From positions 62,001 through 126,000 of the forward strand of contig NZ_JACYMM010000007.1 of assembly GCF_020858115.1 (NCBI RefSeq): a stretch of 64,000 nucleotides of DNA, read 5' to 3'. Numbering within the stretch: position 1 is the first letter of the stretch; each line of letters opens with the position of its first letter. Made by a program: the position numbers and the translations under genes. The notes beneath the pieces are model-generated. The model was not told the DNA's origin. It made no database searches and was given only the letters and a program-made list of their open reading frames with translations. This document shows, one piece after another, positions 8,458 through 18,051 of the stretch. Source of the DNA: Janthinobacterium sp. FW305-129 (lineage in GTDB: Bacteria > Pseudomonadota > Gammaproteobacteria > Burkholderiales > Burkholderiaceae_D).

Positions 8458-8573
8458 ACGAGGATGTGTCGTTCGATCCTGGTCTTAGCTTTGATTGGGG
8501 TCGTGCGTTAGATACGCTGCAAATGATCGCAGCGTCCTCATTTAACCGATCGTTCAATATAAGCTCATCAATC

Positions 8574-8933
8574 GTGAACCTCGAAAATTACTTCCCCGTC
8601 CTGCTGTTCATTATTATCGGCCTCGGTGTCGGTATCGCTCCCCAGCTCCTGGGGCGCCTGTTAGGCCCTAACAAGCCTGACGCAGCAAAACTCTCCCCGT
8701 ACGAATGTGGCTTTGAAGCATTCGAAGACGCGCGCATGAAATTCGATGTGCGCTACTATCTGGTCGCAATCCTGTTTATTTTGTTCGATCTGGAAACGGC
8801 ATTCTTTTTCCCATGGGGCGTTGCAATGCGCGACCTGGGCTGGGCCGGTTTCGTCACGATGATGGTGTTCATCGCTGAATTCGTGGTCGGATTTTGGTAC
8901 ATTTGGAAGAAAGGTGCCCTTGACTGGGAATAA
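8574..8933 (+). CDS. nuoA: NADH-quinone oxidoreductase subunit A
   Basis: The protein has 119 aa from GTG 8574, which gives the usual NuoA length and N-terminus ([20 protein letters not shown]). The frame stays open back to the tRNA, but those codons encode no conserved sequence. NuoA is a small membrane subunit at the junction between the peripheral and membrane arms of complex I. Three membrane helices are visible. The conserved loop [20 protein letters not shown] carries the quinone-site cysteine, and [11 protein letters not shown] contains the conserved acidic residue. No clear Shine-Dalgarno precedes the GTG. It is the first gene of the nuo operon, and nuoB begins 3 nt after it. Confidence 0.95.
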   Translation: MNLENYFPVLLFIIIGLGVGIAPQLLGRLLGPNKPDAAKLSPYECGFEAFEDARMKFDVRYYLVAILFILFDLETAFFFPWGVAMRDLGWAGFVTMMVFIAEFVVGFWYIWKKGALDWE

Positions 8934-8936
8934 GCC

Positions 8937-9413
8937 ATGGCTATTGAAGGCGTATTAAGCGAAGGTTTCATCACCACCTCGGCCGACAAGCTGATCAACT
9001 GGGCGCGCACCGGGTCTATGTTCCCGATGACGTTCGGTCTGGCCTGCTGTGCGGTCGAAATGATGCATGTGGGCGCAGCCCGCTACGATATGGACCGTTT
9101 CGGCGTCGTGTTCCGTCCGTCGCCGCGTCAGTCCGACGTCATGATCGTTGCCGGTACCCTGTGCAACAAGATGGCGCCGGCCCTGCGCAAGGTCTACGAC
9201 CAGATGGCAGAGCCACGCTGGGTCATCTCGATGGGTTCCTGCGCCAATGGCGGCGGGTACTACCATTACTCCTATTCCGTGGTGCGCGGCTGCGACCGCA
9301 TCGTGCCCGTCGACGTGTATGTGCCTGGCTGTCCTCCGACCGCTGAAGCCTTGCTGTACGGCATCATGCAGTTGCAGAACAAGATCAAGCGTACCAGCAC
9401 GATCGCACGCTAA
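8937..9413 (+). CDS. nuoB: NADH-quinone oxidoreductase subunit B
   Basis: The protein has 158 aa. It carries the [4Fe-4S] cluster N2, the last redox centre before ubiquinone. The ligands are visible: the tandem cysteines in [19 protein letters not shown], the cysteine in [14 protein letters not shown], and the one in [13 protein letters not shown]. Length and motifs match the family. It starts 3 nt after nuoA stops and is followed after 17 nt by nuoC. Translation is probably coupled along the operon. Confidence 0.98.
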   Translation: MAIEGVLSEGFITTSADKLINWARTGSMFPMTFGLACCAVEMMHVGAARYDMDRFGVVFRPSPRQSDVMIVAGTLCNKMAPALRKVYDQMAEPRWVISMGSCANGGGYYHYSYSVVRGCDRIVPVDVYVPGCPPTAEALLYGIMQLQNKIKRTSTIAR

Positions 9414-9430
9414 CCGGGCCGCTTCAGATT

Positions 9431-10024
9431 ATGACAACACATTTAGAAGTATTGCAAAACGCCCTCGGCACTGCCCTGGGCGATCGCGTTAGCACGACGG
9501 TTGCGCTGGGCGAAGTCACCCTGGTCGTCAAGGCTGAGGACTACCTGGCCGTGATGCAGACCCTGCGCGACGATCCGACCCTGCATTTCGAGCAATTGCT
9601 CGACCTGTGCGGCGTCGACTACTCGACCTATGGCGATGGCAGCTGGGATGGCCTGCGTTTCGCGGCCGTTTCGCACTTGCTGTCGGTCAAGCACAACTGG
9701 CGCGTGCGCGTGCGCGTGTTTGCGCCGGACGACGACATGCCGCTGCTGCCCTCCGTGGTCGGCATCTGGCGCGCCGTCAACTGGTACGAGCGCGAAGCGT
9801 TCGACCTGCTGGGCATCCTCTTCGAAGGCCACAACGACTTGCGCCGCCTGCTGACCGATTACGGTTTCATCGGCCATCCGTTCCGCAAGGATTTCCCCGT
9901 CTCCGGCTATGTCGAGATGCGTTACGATCCGGAACAAAAGCGCGTGATTTACCAGCCCGTGACGATCGAGCCGCGGGAAAACGTGCCGCGCGTGATCCGC
10001 GAAGAACATTACGGGATGAAATAA
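9431..10024 (+). CDS. nuoC: NADH-quinone oxidoreductase subunit C
   Basis: The protein has 197 aa. It is a 30-kDa-type peripheral-arm subunit without cofactors that braces NuoB and NuoD. The family signature is ERE(A)[16 protein letters not shown] followed by [14 protein letters not shown]. The gene is separate from nuoD here, unlike E. coli where nuoCD is fused. Its TAA shares one base with the ATG of nuoD (TAATG), which suggests coupled translation. Confidence 0.97.
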   Translation: MTTHLEVLQNALGTALGDRVSTTVALGEVTLVVKAEDYLAVMQTLRDDPTLHFEQLLDLCGVDYSTYGDGSWDGLRFAAVSHLLSVKHNWRVRVRVFAPDDDMPLLPSVVGIWRAVNWYEREAFDLLGILFEGHNDLRRLLTDYGFIGHPFRKDFPVSGYVEMRYDPEQKRVIYQPVTIEPRENVPRVIREEHYGMK

Positions 10025-11277
10025 TGGCTGAGATTAAGAACTACACCCTGAACTTTGGGCCACAGCATCCGGCCGCGCACGGTGTGCTGCGCCTGGTGCT
10101 GGAGATGGATGGCGAAGTCATCCAGCGCGCCGACCCGCATATCGGCCTGCTGCACCGCGCCACCGAAAAGCTGGCCGAACAGAAGACCTACCTGCAATCC
10201 GTGCCGTACATGGACCGTCTCGACTATGTGTCGATGATGTGCAATGAACATGCGTACGTGATGGCCATCGAAAAGATGCTGGGCCTGGAAGTGCCGCTGC
10301 GCGCGCAATACATCCGCGTCATGTTCGACGAGATGACGCGCATCCTGAATCACCTGATGTGGCTCGGCACCCACGCGCTGGACGTCGGCGCCATGGGCCC
10401 GTTCCTGTATTGCTTCCGCGACCGCGAAGACTTGTTCGACGCCTACGAGGCAGTGTCGGGCGCGCGCATGCACGCGGCCTACTACCGTCCGGGCGGCGTG
10501 TACCGCGACTTGCCGGATGCAATGCCGCAGCACAAGGCCTCGATCATCCGCAACGCCAAGGCGATTTCCAAGCTGAACGAAAACCGCCAGGGTTCCCTGC
10601 TGGACTTCATTGAGGACTTCGCGCGCCGCTTCCCGAACTCGGTGGACGAGTACGAAACATTGCTGACCGACAACCGTATCTGGAAACAGCGTACCGTCGG
10701 CATCGGCGTGGTCTCGCCGGAAGATGCGCTGGCCATGGGCTTTACGGGCGCCATGCTGCGCGGCTCGGGCGTGCAGTGGGATTTGCGCAAGAAACAGCCG
10801 TACGAAGTGTACGACCTGATGGATTTCGACATTCCTATCGGCACCAACGGCGATTGCTACGACCGCTACCTGGTTCGCGTGGAAGAGCTGCGCCAGTCGA
10901 ACCGCATCATCAAGCAATGCGTGGAGTGGCTGCGCAACAATGAAGGTCCTGTCATGACCAGCAACCGCAAGGTGGCGCCTCCGGGCCGCGTCGACATGAA
11001 GACCAACATGGAATCGCTGATTCACCACTTCAAGCTGTTCACGGAAGGTTTTCACGTGCCGCCAGGCGAGGCCTACAGCGCCGTGGAACATCCGAAGGGC
11101 GAGTTCGGCGTGTACCTGGTGTCCGATGGCGCCAACAAGCCGTACCGCATGAAACTGCGCGCGCCAGACTACGCCCACTTGCAGTCGCTCGACGAGATGG
11201 CGCGTGGGCACATGCTTGCCGACGCCGTGACCATCATCGGGACGCAAGATATCGTGTTCGGCAGTATTGACCGCTAA
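10024..11277 (+). CDS. nuoD: NADH-quinone oxidoreductase subunit D
   Basis: The protein has 417 aa from ATG 10024. It is the 49-kDa subunit forming the ubiquinone cavity with NuoB, descended from the [NiFe]-hydrogenase large subunit. The N-terminal strand [15 protein letters not shown] and [14 protein letters not shown] give the conserved quinone-binding His region. The C-terminus ends [14 protein letters not shown], the usual DxVFGxxDR. The hydrogenase NiFe-binding cysteines are absent, as expected. The open frame continues upstream through nuoC in another register, but those codons are not NuoD-like. Confidence 0.98.
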   Translation: MAEIKNYTLNFGPQHPAAHGVLRLVLEMDGEVIQRADPHIGLLHRATEKLAEQKTYLQSVPYMDRLDYVSMMCNEHAYVMAIEKMLGLEVPLRAQYIRVMFDEMTRILNHLMWLGTHALDVGAMGPFLYCFRDREDLFDAYEAVSGARMHAAYYRPGGVYRDLPDAMPQHKASIIRNAKAISKLNENRQGSLLDFIEDFARRFPNSVDEYETLLTDNRIWKQRTVGIGVVSPEDALAMGFTGAMLRGSGVQWDLRKKQPYEVYDLMDFDIPIGTNGDCYDRYLVRVEELRQSNRIIKQCVEWLRNNEGPVMTSNRKVAPPGRVDMKTNMESLIHHFKLFTEGFHVPPGEAYSAVEHPKGEFGVYLVSDGANKPYRMKLRAPDYAHLQSLDEMARGHMLADAVTIIGTQDIVFGSIDR

Positions 11278-11289
11278 GAGGCAAAAAGT

Positions 11290-11769
11290 ATGTTGTTATC
11301 AGAGCAATGCTATAAGAAAATTGACCGCGAGCTGGCCAAGTACCCGGCCGACCAGCGTCAGTCGGCCGTCATGGCCGCGCTGGCCCATGCCCAGGATGAA
11401 CTGGGCTGGCTGGCGCCGGAAACCATGAAGGAACTGGCCGACTACATCGGCATGCCGGCGATTGCCGTGCAGGAAGTGGCCACGTTCTACAATATGTACA
11501 ACGTCAAGCCCGTGGGCAAGCACAAGATCACCGTGTGCACCAACCTGCCATGCGCCCTGTCGGGCGGCGTGCGCGCTGCAGAGTACCTGAAGCAGAAACT
11601 GGGTATCGATTTCCGCGAAACCACCGCAGACGGCCAGTTCACCCTGGTTGAAGGCGAGTGCATGGGTGCTTGCGGCGATGCGCCTGTCTTGCTGGTCAGT
11701 AATAAAACCATGTGCAGCTGGATGTCGAACGAGAAAATCGACGCCATGCTGGAGGAACTCAAGAAATGA
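11290..11769 (+). CDS. nuoE: NADH-quinone oxidoreductase subunit E
   Basis: The protein has 159 aa. It is a thioredoxin-like [2Fe-2S] ferredoxin holding cluster N1a in the NADH-dehydrogenase module. The helical N-terminal domain ([20 protein letters not shown]) is followed by the four cluster ligands, two in CTNLPC and two in [11 protein letters not shown]. Its TGA overlaps the ATG of nuoF by 4 nt (ATGA), so NuoE and NuoF, which form a tight subcomplex, should be made in equal amounts. Confidence 0.97.
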   Translation: MLLSEQCYKKIDRELAKYPADQRQSAVMAALAHAQDELGWLAPETMKELADYIGMPAIAVQEVATFYNMYNVKPVGKHKITVCTNLPCALSGGVRAAEYLKQKLGIDFRETTADGQFTLVEGECMGACGDAPVLLVSNKTMCSWMSNEKIDAMLEELKK

Positions 11770-13061
11770 CGTCACTCCACAACCGCCATATCGATCCATT
11801 GATCCTGAAGGATCTGGATGGCAAGAACTGGCATTTGCAAGATTATGTGAACCGCGGCGGCTATAGCGCCCTGCGGCGTATCCTGGAAGAGAAAATCACG
11901 CCGGAACAGATCATCGCCGACCTCAAGGCTTCGTCCTTGCGCGGCCGTGGCGGCGCGGGTTTCCCTACGGGCCTGAAGTGGAGCTTCATGCCGCGCCAGT
12001 TCCCGGGCCAGAAATACCTCGTCTGCAATACAGATGAAGGCGAACCGGGCACTTTCAAGGACCGCGACATCATTCGTTACAATCCCCATGCCCTGATCGA
12101 AGGCATGGCCATTGGCGCTTATGCGATGGGCATCACCGTCGGTTATAACTATATCCACGGTGAAATCTTCCAGGAATACCTGCGTTTCGAAGAAGCGCTG
12201 GAAGAGGCGCGCGCCGCCGGTTTCCTCGGCGACAAGATCATGGGCAGCGAGTTCTCGTTCCAGTTGCACGCGCACCATGGTTATGGCGCCTACATCTGCG
12301 GCGAAGAAACGGCCCTGCTCGAATCCTTGGAAGGCAAGAAAGGCCAGCCGCGCTTCAAGCCGCCTTTCCCCGCCTCGTTTGGCCTGTACGGCAAGCCGAC
12401 GACGATCAACAACACGGAAACCTTCGCGGCCGTGCCTTTCGTGCTGAACATTGGCCCAGAGAAATACCTGGCGATGGGCAAGCCGAACAACGGCGGTTCG
12501 AAGATCTTCTCGATCTCGGGCGACGTGGAAAAACCGGGCAACTACGAAGTGCCGCTCGGCACCCCGTTTGCGACCCTGCTGGAACTGGCAGGCGGCATGC
12601 GCGGTGGCAAAAAGATCAAGGCCGTGATTCCTGGCGGCTCGTCCGCGCCGGTGATTCGCGGCGACATCATGATGCAGACCGACCTGGACTACGACTCGAT
12701 CGCGAAAGCCGGTTCGATGTTGGGTTCGGGCGCCGTCATCGTGATGGACGAAACACGCTGCATGGTAAAGGCGCTGGAACGCCTGTCCTACTTCTACTTT
12801 GAAGAATCGTGCGGCCAGTGTACGCCTTGCCGTGAAGGCACAGGCTGGATGTACCGCATGGTGCACCGCATCGAGCAGGGGCAGGGTCGTGCAGACGACC
12901 TGGACATGCTCAACTCGATCGCCGACAACATCCAGGGCCGCACCATTTGCGCGCTGGGCGATGCGGCTGCCATGCCGGTACGGGCCTTCATTAAGAATTT
13001 CCGTGAAGAATTTGAATATCATATCGAGCACAAGCATTGCTTAGTGCCCGCATATATCTAA
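11766..13061 (+). CDS. nuoF: NADH-quinone oxidoreductase subunit F
   Basis: The protein has 431 aa from ATG 11766. It binds NADH, FMN and [4Fe-4S] cluster N3, the entry point of electrons into complex I. The sequence shows the FMN/NADH glycine-rich loop [19 protein letters not shown], the second nucleotide motif [17 protein letters not shown], and the N3 ligands in [16 protein letters not shown] plus a cysteine about 40 residues later in TICALGD. Length is normal. nuoG follows after 22 nt. Confidence 0.98.
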   Translation: MTSLHNRHIDPLILKDLDGKNWHLQDYVNRGGYSALRRILEEKITPEQIIADLKASSLRGRGGAGFPTGLKWSFMPRQFPGQKYLVCNTDEGEPGTFKDRDIIRYNPHALIEGMAIGAYAMGITVGYNYIHGEIFQEYLRFEEALEEARAAGFLGDKIMGSEFSFQLHAHHGYGAYICGEETALLESLEGKKGQPRFKPPFPASFGLYGKPTTINNTETFAAVPFVLNIGPEKYLAMGKPNNGGSKIFSISGDVEKPGNYEVPLGTPFATLLELAGGMRGGKKIKAVIPGGSSAPVIRGDIMMQTDLDYDSIAKAGSMLGSGAVIVMDETRCMVKALERLSYFYFEESCGQCTPCREGTGWMYRMVHRIEQGQGRADDLDMLNSIADNIQGRTICALGDAAAMPVRAFIKNFREEFEYHIEHKHCLVPAYI

Positions 13062-13083
13062 GCTGCGTCAGGTAACGATCACC

Positions 13084-15417
13084 ATGGTTGAAATCGAAAT
13101 AGACGGCAAAAAAGTCGAAGTCCCTGCTGGTAGCATGGTGATGGACGCCGCCAACAAATTGGGAACCTACATTCCGCACTTCTGCTATCACAAGAAATTG
13201 TCGATCGCAGCGAACTGCCGCATGTGCCTGGTCGAAGTGGAAAAGGCGCCGAAGCCTTTGCCCGCTTGCGCGACCCCGGTCAGTGCCGGCATGATCGTGC
13301 GCTCCGCCAGCGATAAAGCTGTGCAGGCGCAAAAGTCGGTCATGGAATTCTTGCTGATTAACCACCCGCTCGATTGCCCTATCTGCGATCAGGGCGGCGA
13401 GTGCCAGTTGCAAGACTTGGCAGTGGGTTACGGCAAGAGCGAATCGCGCTACAAGGAAGACAAGCGCGTCGTCACGCCGAAGGAAGCCGGTCCGCTGGTT
13501 TCCATGCAAGAAATGTCGCGCTGCATCCAGTGCACCCGCTGCGTACGCTTTGGCCAGGAAGTGGCCGGCGTGATGGAGCTGGGCATGATCGGCCGCGGCG
13601 AACACTCGGAAATCGTGTCCTTCGTCGGCCAGTCGGTCGACTCCGAACTGTCGGGCAACATGATCGACCTGTGCCCGGTCGGCGCACTGACCTCGAAGCC
13701 GTTCCGCTACAGCGCCCGTACGTGGGAATTGTCGCGCCGCAAATCGGTCAGCCCGCATGACGGCCTCGGTTCGAACCTGATCGTGCAAGTGAAAGCTGGC
13801 AAGGTCAAGCGCGTATTGCCGCTGGAAAACGAAGCCGTCAACGAGTGCTGGATCTCGGACAAGGACCGTTTCTCGTACGAAGCGCTGGACAGCGCCGAAC
13901 GCCTGACGTCCCCGATGCTGAAACAAGGCAACGAGTGGAAAGAAGTCGATTGGCAGACCGCGCTGGAATACGTGGCGCACGGTTTGAAAAATATCAAGCA
14001 CGAGCATGGCGCTGACGCCATCGCCGCGCTGGCCACCCCGCATTCGACCGTCGAAGAGCTGGTCCTGCTGCAAAAAATCGCCCACGGCCTCGGTTCCGAG
14101 AACGTCGACTTCCGCCTGCGCCAGACCGACTTCGCGCTGGACGCCAGCGTGAAACCATGGCTGGGTATGCCGATCAGCGAATTTGGCCAGATCAAGCGCG
14201 CCTTCGTCATCGGCTCGTTCCTGCGCAAGGATCACCCATTGCTGGCCACGCGTTTGCGCGCGTCCGTCAAGGGCGGCGCCAAGCTGTCGATCCTGCACGC
14301 GTCCGACGATGATCAACTGATCACCATCGCCAACAAGATGATCGTCGCGCCAAGCGATTGGCTGGCAGCCTTGTCGGAAGTGGTCGTCGCTGTTGCTAAA
14401 GCGAAAGAAATCGCCGCGCCAGCCGGTTACGAAGCGGTCACCGCTTCGGACGTGGCCGTCGCGATTGCCGCCAGCCTGATGGCCGGCGACCACGGCGCCG
14501 TGCTGCTGGGTAATGCCGCAACGCAACACCCGCAAGCGTCGCAACTGCATGCTGCCGCGCAATGGATCGCCGAACAAACGGGCGCCAAGCTCGGTTACCT
14601 GACGGAAGCGGCCAACACGGTAGGCGCGCACCTGGTCGCCAAGCCGCGCGCCAACGTGCAAGCCGCCTTTGCTGCTCCGAAGAAAGCTTACGTGCTGCTG
14701 CACGCCGAGCCGGAACTCGATGCCGCCAATCCGCAGGCGGCCCGCGCCGCCCTCGATGGCGCCGATATGGTCGTGGCGATGTCCGCCTTCAAGCACGGCA
14801 TGGATTACGCCGACGTCTTGCTGCCGATTTCGCCATTTGCTGAAACTTCGGGTACTTTCGTCAACTGCGAAGGCCGCGCGCAAAGCTTCAACGGCACCGT
14901 GAAACCGCTGGCGGAAACCCGTCCAGCCTGGAAAGTGCTGCGCGTCCTGGGCAACATCCTGGGCCTGGCCGGTTTCGACTACGACACCTCCGAAGCGATC
15001 CGCGACGAAGCGTTCGGCGCCGGCGTGACCGATCTGTCGGCACAGCTGAACAATATCGCGAAAAACGCACCGGAAGCGGCAAGCTACGCACCGGCTTCGC
15101 CAGCGCTGCAACGCATCGCCGACGTGCCGATCTACTTCGCCGACGCGCTGGTACGCCGCTCCGAACCGTTGCAACGCACGGTCGACGGCGCCGCGCCGCA
15201 AGCGCACCTGTCGCCGGCATTGGCTGAAAAGCTGGGCATCAAGGCAGGCGACAAGGTCAAAGTGGCGCAAGGCTCCGGCAGCGCCATCCTGGTGGCGGCA
15301 CTTCATGCCGGCCTGCCAGCCAATGTGGTCAAAGTGTCGGCGGCGCATGCCTCGACGGCCAGCCTGGGCGGCATGTTCGGTGACATCACAGTTGAAACAG
15401 CAGAGGGGAAAATCTGA
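13084..15417 (+). CDS. nuoG: NADH-quinone oxidoreductase subunit G
   Basis: The protein has 777 aa. It is the largest peripheral subunit, carrying a [2Fe-2S] and [4Fe-4S] clusters on a molybdopterin-oxidoreductase fold that lacks the cofactor. The N-terminal ferredoxin domain has CHKKL-type and CRMCLVEVE cysteines; next come [14 protein letters not shown], then [16 protein letters not shown] and a further cysteine in [14 protein letters not shown]. The long C-terminal domain is the catalytically dead molybdopterin fold. The TGA shares its last base with the ATG of nuoH. Confidence 0.97.
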   Translation: MVEIEIDGKKVEVPAGSMVMDAANKLGTYIPHFCYHKKLSIAANCRMCLVEVEKAPKPLPACATPVSAGMIVRSASDKAVQAQKSVMEFLLINHPLDCPICDQGGECQLQDLAVGYGKSESRYKEDKRVVTPKEAGPLVSMQEMSRCIQCTRCVRFGQEVAGVMELGMIGRGEHSEIVSFVGQSVDSELSGNMIDLCPVGALTSKPFRYSARTWELSRRKSVSPHDGLGSNLIVQVKAGKVKRVLPLENEAVNECWISDKDRFSYEALDSAERLTSPMLKQGNEWKEVDWQTALEYVAHGLKNIKHEHGADAIAALATPHSTVEELVLLQKIAHGLGSENVDFRLRQTDFALDASVKPWLGMPISEFGQIKRAFVIGSFLRKDHPLLATRLRASVKGGAKLSILHASDDDQLITIANKMIVAPSDWLAALSEVVVAVAKAKEIAAPAGYEAVTASDVAVAIAASLMAGDHGAVLLGNAATQHPQASQLHAAAQWIAEQTGAKLGYLTEAANTVGAHLVAKPRANVQAAFAAPKKAYVLLHAEPELDAANPQAARAALDGADMVVAMSAFKHGMDYADVLLPISPFAETSGTFVNCEGRAQSFNGTVKPLAETRPAWKVLRVLGNILGLAGFDYDTSEAIRDEAFGAGVTDLSAQLNNIAKNAPEAASYAPASPALQRIADVPIYFADALVRRSEPLQRTVDGAAPQAHLSPALAEKLGIKAGDKVKVAQGSGSAILVAALHAGLPANVVKVSAAHASTASLGGMFGDITVETAEGKI

Positions 15418-16499
15418 TGGCTCTGCCTGAATTTGTAAACGTCATCAACAGCAGCGGCCAGGATCTGCTGGGCGGCTCGTGGCCGTTCTTCTGGACCCTG
15501 ATCAAGATCCTGTGCGTGCTGTTGCCGCTGATGGGCCTGGTTGCCTACCTGACCTTGTGGGAACGCAAACTGATCGGCTGGATCCAGATCCGCGTCGGCC
15601 CGAACCGCGTCGGCCCCTTGGGCTTGCTGCAACCGATCGCCGATGCGCTGAAACTCTTGTTCAAAGAGATCATCATCCCGTCCAAGGCCGCCAAGGGCCT
15701 GTTCGTGATCGGCCCGATCATGACCATCATGCCGGCCCTGGCCGCCTGGTCGGTCGTGCCGTTCGGTCCGCAAGCCGTGCTGGCCAACGTCAACGCCGGC
15801 TTGCTGATGCTGCTGGCAATTACCTCGATGGAAGTCTACGGCATCATCATCGCCGGCTGGGCTTCGAACTCGAAGTACTCGTTCATGGGCGCCATGCGCG
15901 CTTCGGCACAGATGATTTCGTATGAAATCCCGATGGGCTTCGTGATGGTCATCGTGCTGATGGTCTCGGGCAGCCTGAACTTCATCGACATCGTCGGCGG
16001 CCAGCAAATCGGCTTCTTCGCCGACAAGGGCGTCAATTTCATGTCGTGGAACTGGCTGCCGCTGCTGCCGATGTTCGTCATCTACCTGGTGTCGGGCCTG
16101 GCTGAAGCCAACCGCCACCCGTTCGACGTCGTCGAAGGCGAGTCGGAAATCGTGGCCGGCCACATGGTTGAATATTCGGGCATGGCCTACGCCATGTTCA
16201 TGCTGGCCGAATACGCCAACATGATCCTGATCGGCGCCCTGGCTTCGATCATGTTCCTCGGTGGCTGGTCCGCACCATTTGCTTTCCTTGAGTTCTGGGG
16301 TGGTTTCGGCGGCTTCTTCTGGCTGTTCGCCAAGACCTTCTTCATCGTGTCGGTGTTTATCTGGGTACGCGGTACTTTCCCACGCTACCGTTATGACCAG
16401 ATCATGCGCCTCGGCTGGAAAGTGTTTATCCCGTTGACGCTGGTCTACCTGGTCTTCGTCGCTGCCTGGATGCAGACATCCTGGAATATTTGGAAGTAA
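15417..16499 (+). CDS. nuoH: NADH-quinone oxidoreductase subunit H
   Basis: The protein has 360 aa with about eight to nine membrane helices. It is the membrane subunit that closes the quinone chamber and couples it to proton pumping. Family signatures are [20 protein letters not shown] in the first cytoplasmic loop and [19 protein letters not shown] with its cluster of conserved acidic residues. It overlaps nuoG by one base and precedes nuoI by 14 nt. Confidence 0.98.
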   Translation: MALPEFVNVINSSGQDLLGGSWPFFWTLIKILCVLLPLMGLVAYLTLWERKLIGWIQIRVGPNRVGPLGLLQPIADALKLLFKEIIIPSKAAKGLFVIGPIMTIMPALAAWSVVPFGPQAVLANVNAGLLMLLAITSMEVYGIIIAGWASNSKYSFMGAMRASAQMISYEIPMGFVMVIVLMVSGSLNFIDIVGGQQIGFFADKGVNFMSWNWLPLLPMFVIYLVSGLAEANRHPFDVVEGESEIVAGHMVEYSGMAYAMFMLAEYANMILIGALASIMFLGGWSAPFAFLEFWGGFGGFFWLFAKTFFIVSVFIWVRGTFPRYRYDQIMRLGWKVFIPLTLVYLVFVAAWMQTSWNIWK

Positions 16500-16513
16500 G
16501 AGAGTGCATACGA

Positions 16514-17002
16514 ATGGATAAGGTAAAAGATTTCTTCAGCAGCCTCTTGTTAGGCGAGCTGATCAAGGGCATGGCGCTGACAGGCAAGTACATGTTTTCG
16601 CGCAAGATCACGGTGCAATTCCCGGAAGAGAAGACACCGATCTCGCCGCGTTTCCGTGGCTTGCACGCGCTGCGCCGCTACCCGAACGGCGAGGAACGTT
16701 GCATCGCCTGCAAACTGTGCGAAGCGGTTTGCCCGGCGATGGCCATCACGATCGAATCGGAACAGCGTGACGACGGTTCGCGCCGTACCACGCGTTACGA
16801 TATCGACTTGACCAAGTGCATCTTCTGCGGTTTCTGCGAAGAGTCCTGCCCGGTCGATTCGATCGTCGAGACGCAAATCCTGGAATACCACGGCGAGAAA
16901 CGCGGGGATTTGTATTACACGAAAGAGATGTTGCTGGCCGTAGGTGATCGTTATGAAAATGACATCGCCGCTGCGCGCGCCGCCGACGCACCTTATCGCT
17001 GA
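16514..17002 (+). CDS. nuoI: NADH-quinone oxidoreductase subunit I
   Basis: The protein has 162 aa from ATG 16514; an in-frame start at 16490 inside the end of nuoH is less likely. It is an 8Fe-type ferredoxin holding clusters N6a and N6b between NuoG and NuoB. Both motifs are intact: [16 protein letters not shown] and [17 protein letters not shown] short amphipathic N-terminal helix would lie on the membrane. Directly after its stop is a strong hairpin (17008-17032), and nuoJ starts 65 nt on. Confidence 0.98.
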   Translation: MDKVKDFFSSLLLGELIKGMALTGKYMFSRKITVQFPEEKTPISPRFRGLHALRRYPNGEERCIACKLCEAVCPAMAITIESEQRDDGSRRTTRYDIDLTKCIFCGFCEESCPVDSIVETQILEYHGEKRGDLYYTKEMLLAVGDRYENDIAAARAADAPYR

Positions 17003-17007
17003 TGGAT

Positions 17008-17032
17008 GCGCCGCAGCCACTGGCTGCGGCGC
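17008..17032 (+). other. Perfect 11-bp hairpin in the nuoI-nuoJ gap
   Basis: GCGCCGCAGCC (17008-17018) and GGCTGCGGCGC (17022-17032) are perfectly complementary around the loop ACT. No T-run follows, so it is not a standard terminator. It lies in the widest gap inside the operon and could be an mRNA processing or stability element, or hinder ribosomes moving from nuoI to nuoJ. Confidence 0.6.
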
Positions 17033-17067
17033 GCCCCTCGTTCATCTGTACGTCTATTGGGTTTTTT

Positions 17068-17700
17068 ATGGACTTTAAAACAATTTTGTTTTACGCCTTC
17101 GCGCTGATCTTGATTCTGGCAGCGACGCGCGTCATCACGGCCCGTAATCCGGTCCACGCAGTACTGTTCCTGGTACTGTCCTTCTTCTCGGCAGCGGGCA
17201 TCTGGATGCTGCTGCAAGCTGAATTCCTGGCCATCGTGCTGGTATTGGTATACGTCGGCGCCGTGATGGTGCTGTTCCTCTTCGTGGTCATGATGCTCGA
17301 TATCAATATCGACCGCATGCGCGAAGGCTTCTGGGGCTACTTGCCACTGTCCGTGACGGTGGGCGTGATCATCGTGCTGGAAATGGCCGCCGTCCTGTGG
17401 CACGGTTTCCGCAACTTTGCGCCGAGCATCGCGCCAGTGAACGTCAACCTGGGCGGCACCAAGGAACTGGGCCTGTTGATCTATACCAAATATGTGTTCG
17501 CCTTCGAAATCGCCGCCGTCGTGCTGCTGGTGGCCATCGTTGCCGCGGTCGCACTGACTTTGCGCAAACGCAAGGACACCAAGCATTTTGCTCCAGGCGA
17601 TGCCGTGCGCGTCAAGCGCAACGACCGCCTGAAGATCATCAAGATGGACGCGGTTGTCGAGCGTCCTGCGGCTGAGCCGGAAGTTAAGGAGGCACCATGA
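17068..17700 (+). CDS. nuoJ: NADH-quinone oxidoreductase subunit J
   Basis: The protein has 210 aa from ATG 17068 ([19 protein letters not shown]). The frame is open back to an ATG at 17002 that overlaps the nuoI stop, but that extension reads through the hairpin and is not NuoJ-like. There are five membrane helices. The conserved segment [17 protein letters not shown] contains the pi-bulge helix important for coupling. The Shine-Dalgarno is poor (GGG then a T-run). The C-terminus has a charged cytosolic extension. The ATGA overlap with nuoK indicates coupled translation. Confidence 0.95.
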   Translation: MDFKTILFYAFALILILAATRVITARNPVHAVLFLVLSFFSAAGIWMLLQAEFLAIVLVLVYVGAVMVLFLFVVMMLDINIDRMREGFWGYLPLSVTVGVIIVLEMAAVLWHGFRNFAPSIAPVNVNLGGTKELGLLIYTKYVFAFEIAAVVLLVAIVAAVALTLRKRKDTKHFAPGDAVRVKRNDRLKIIKMDAVVERPAAEPEVKEAP

Positions 17701-18005
17701 CATTATCGCTCACACATTTTCTGGTCCTGGGCGCGATCCTGTTCGCAATCTCGATCGTCGGTATTTTCCTGAACCGCAAGAACATCATCGTATTGCTGAT
17801 GGCAATCGAATTGATGCTGCTGGCGGTGAATATGAATTTCATCGCGTTCTCCCATTTCATGGGCGACGCGGCCGGTCAGATCTTCGTTTTCTTCATCCTG
17901 ACGGTTGCCGCCGCTGAGTCGGCTATCGGTCTGGCTATTCTGGTGGTGATGTTCCGTAATCTGGATACCATCAACGTCGAAGACCTGGACAGCCTCAAAG
18001 GCTGA
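17697..18005 (+). CDS. nuoK: NADH-quinone oxidoreductase subunit K
   Basis: The protein has 102 aa. It is an antiporter-like membrane subunit with three helices. The conserved glutamates of the proton path lie in [16 protein letters not shown] and [13 protein letters not shown]. The ATG at 17697 follows GGAGGCACC and overlaps the nuoJ stop by 4 nt. Length equals that of the family. nuoL starts 47 nt downstream. Confidence 0.98.
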   Translation: MTLSLTHFLVLGAILFAISIVGIFLNRKNIIVLLMAIELMLLAVNMNFIAFSHFMGDAAGQIFVFFILTVAAAESAIGLAILVVMFRNLDTINVEDLDSLKG

Positions 18006-18051
18006 TGTTTTTCAGACTCGATCTCTCGAATAATAACGATTAAGGTTCATC

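Noticed and set aside
8355..8573. Extension of nuoA back into the tRNA gene
   Set aside because: The frame is open, but it would read through tRNA-Leu and its terminator, and the residues are not NuoA-like. GTG 8574 gives the family length.
9607..10023. Long N-terminal extension of nuoD over nuoC
   Set aside because: It is Arg-rich sequence in a shifted frame of nuoC; the real NuoD starts at ATG 10024 with conserved residues.
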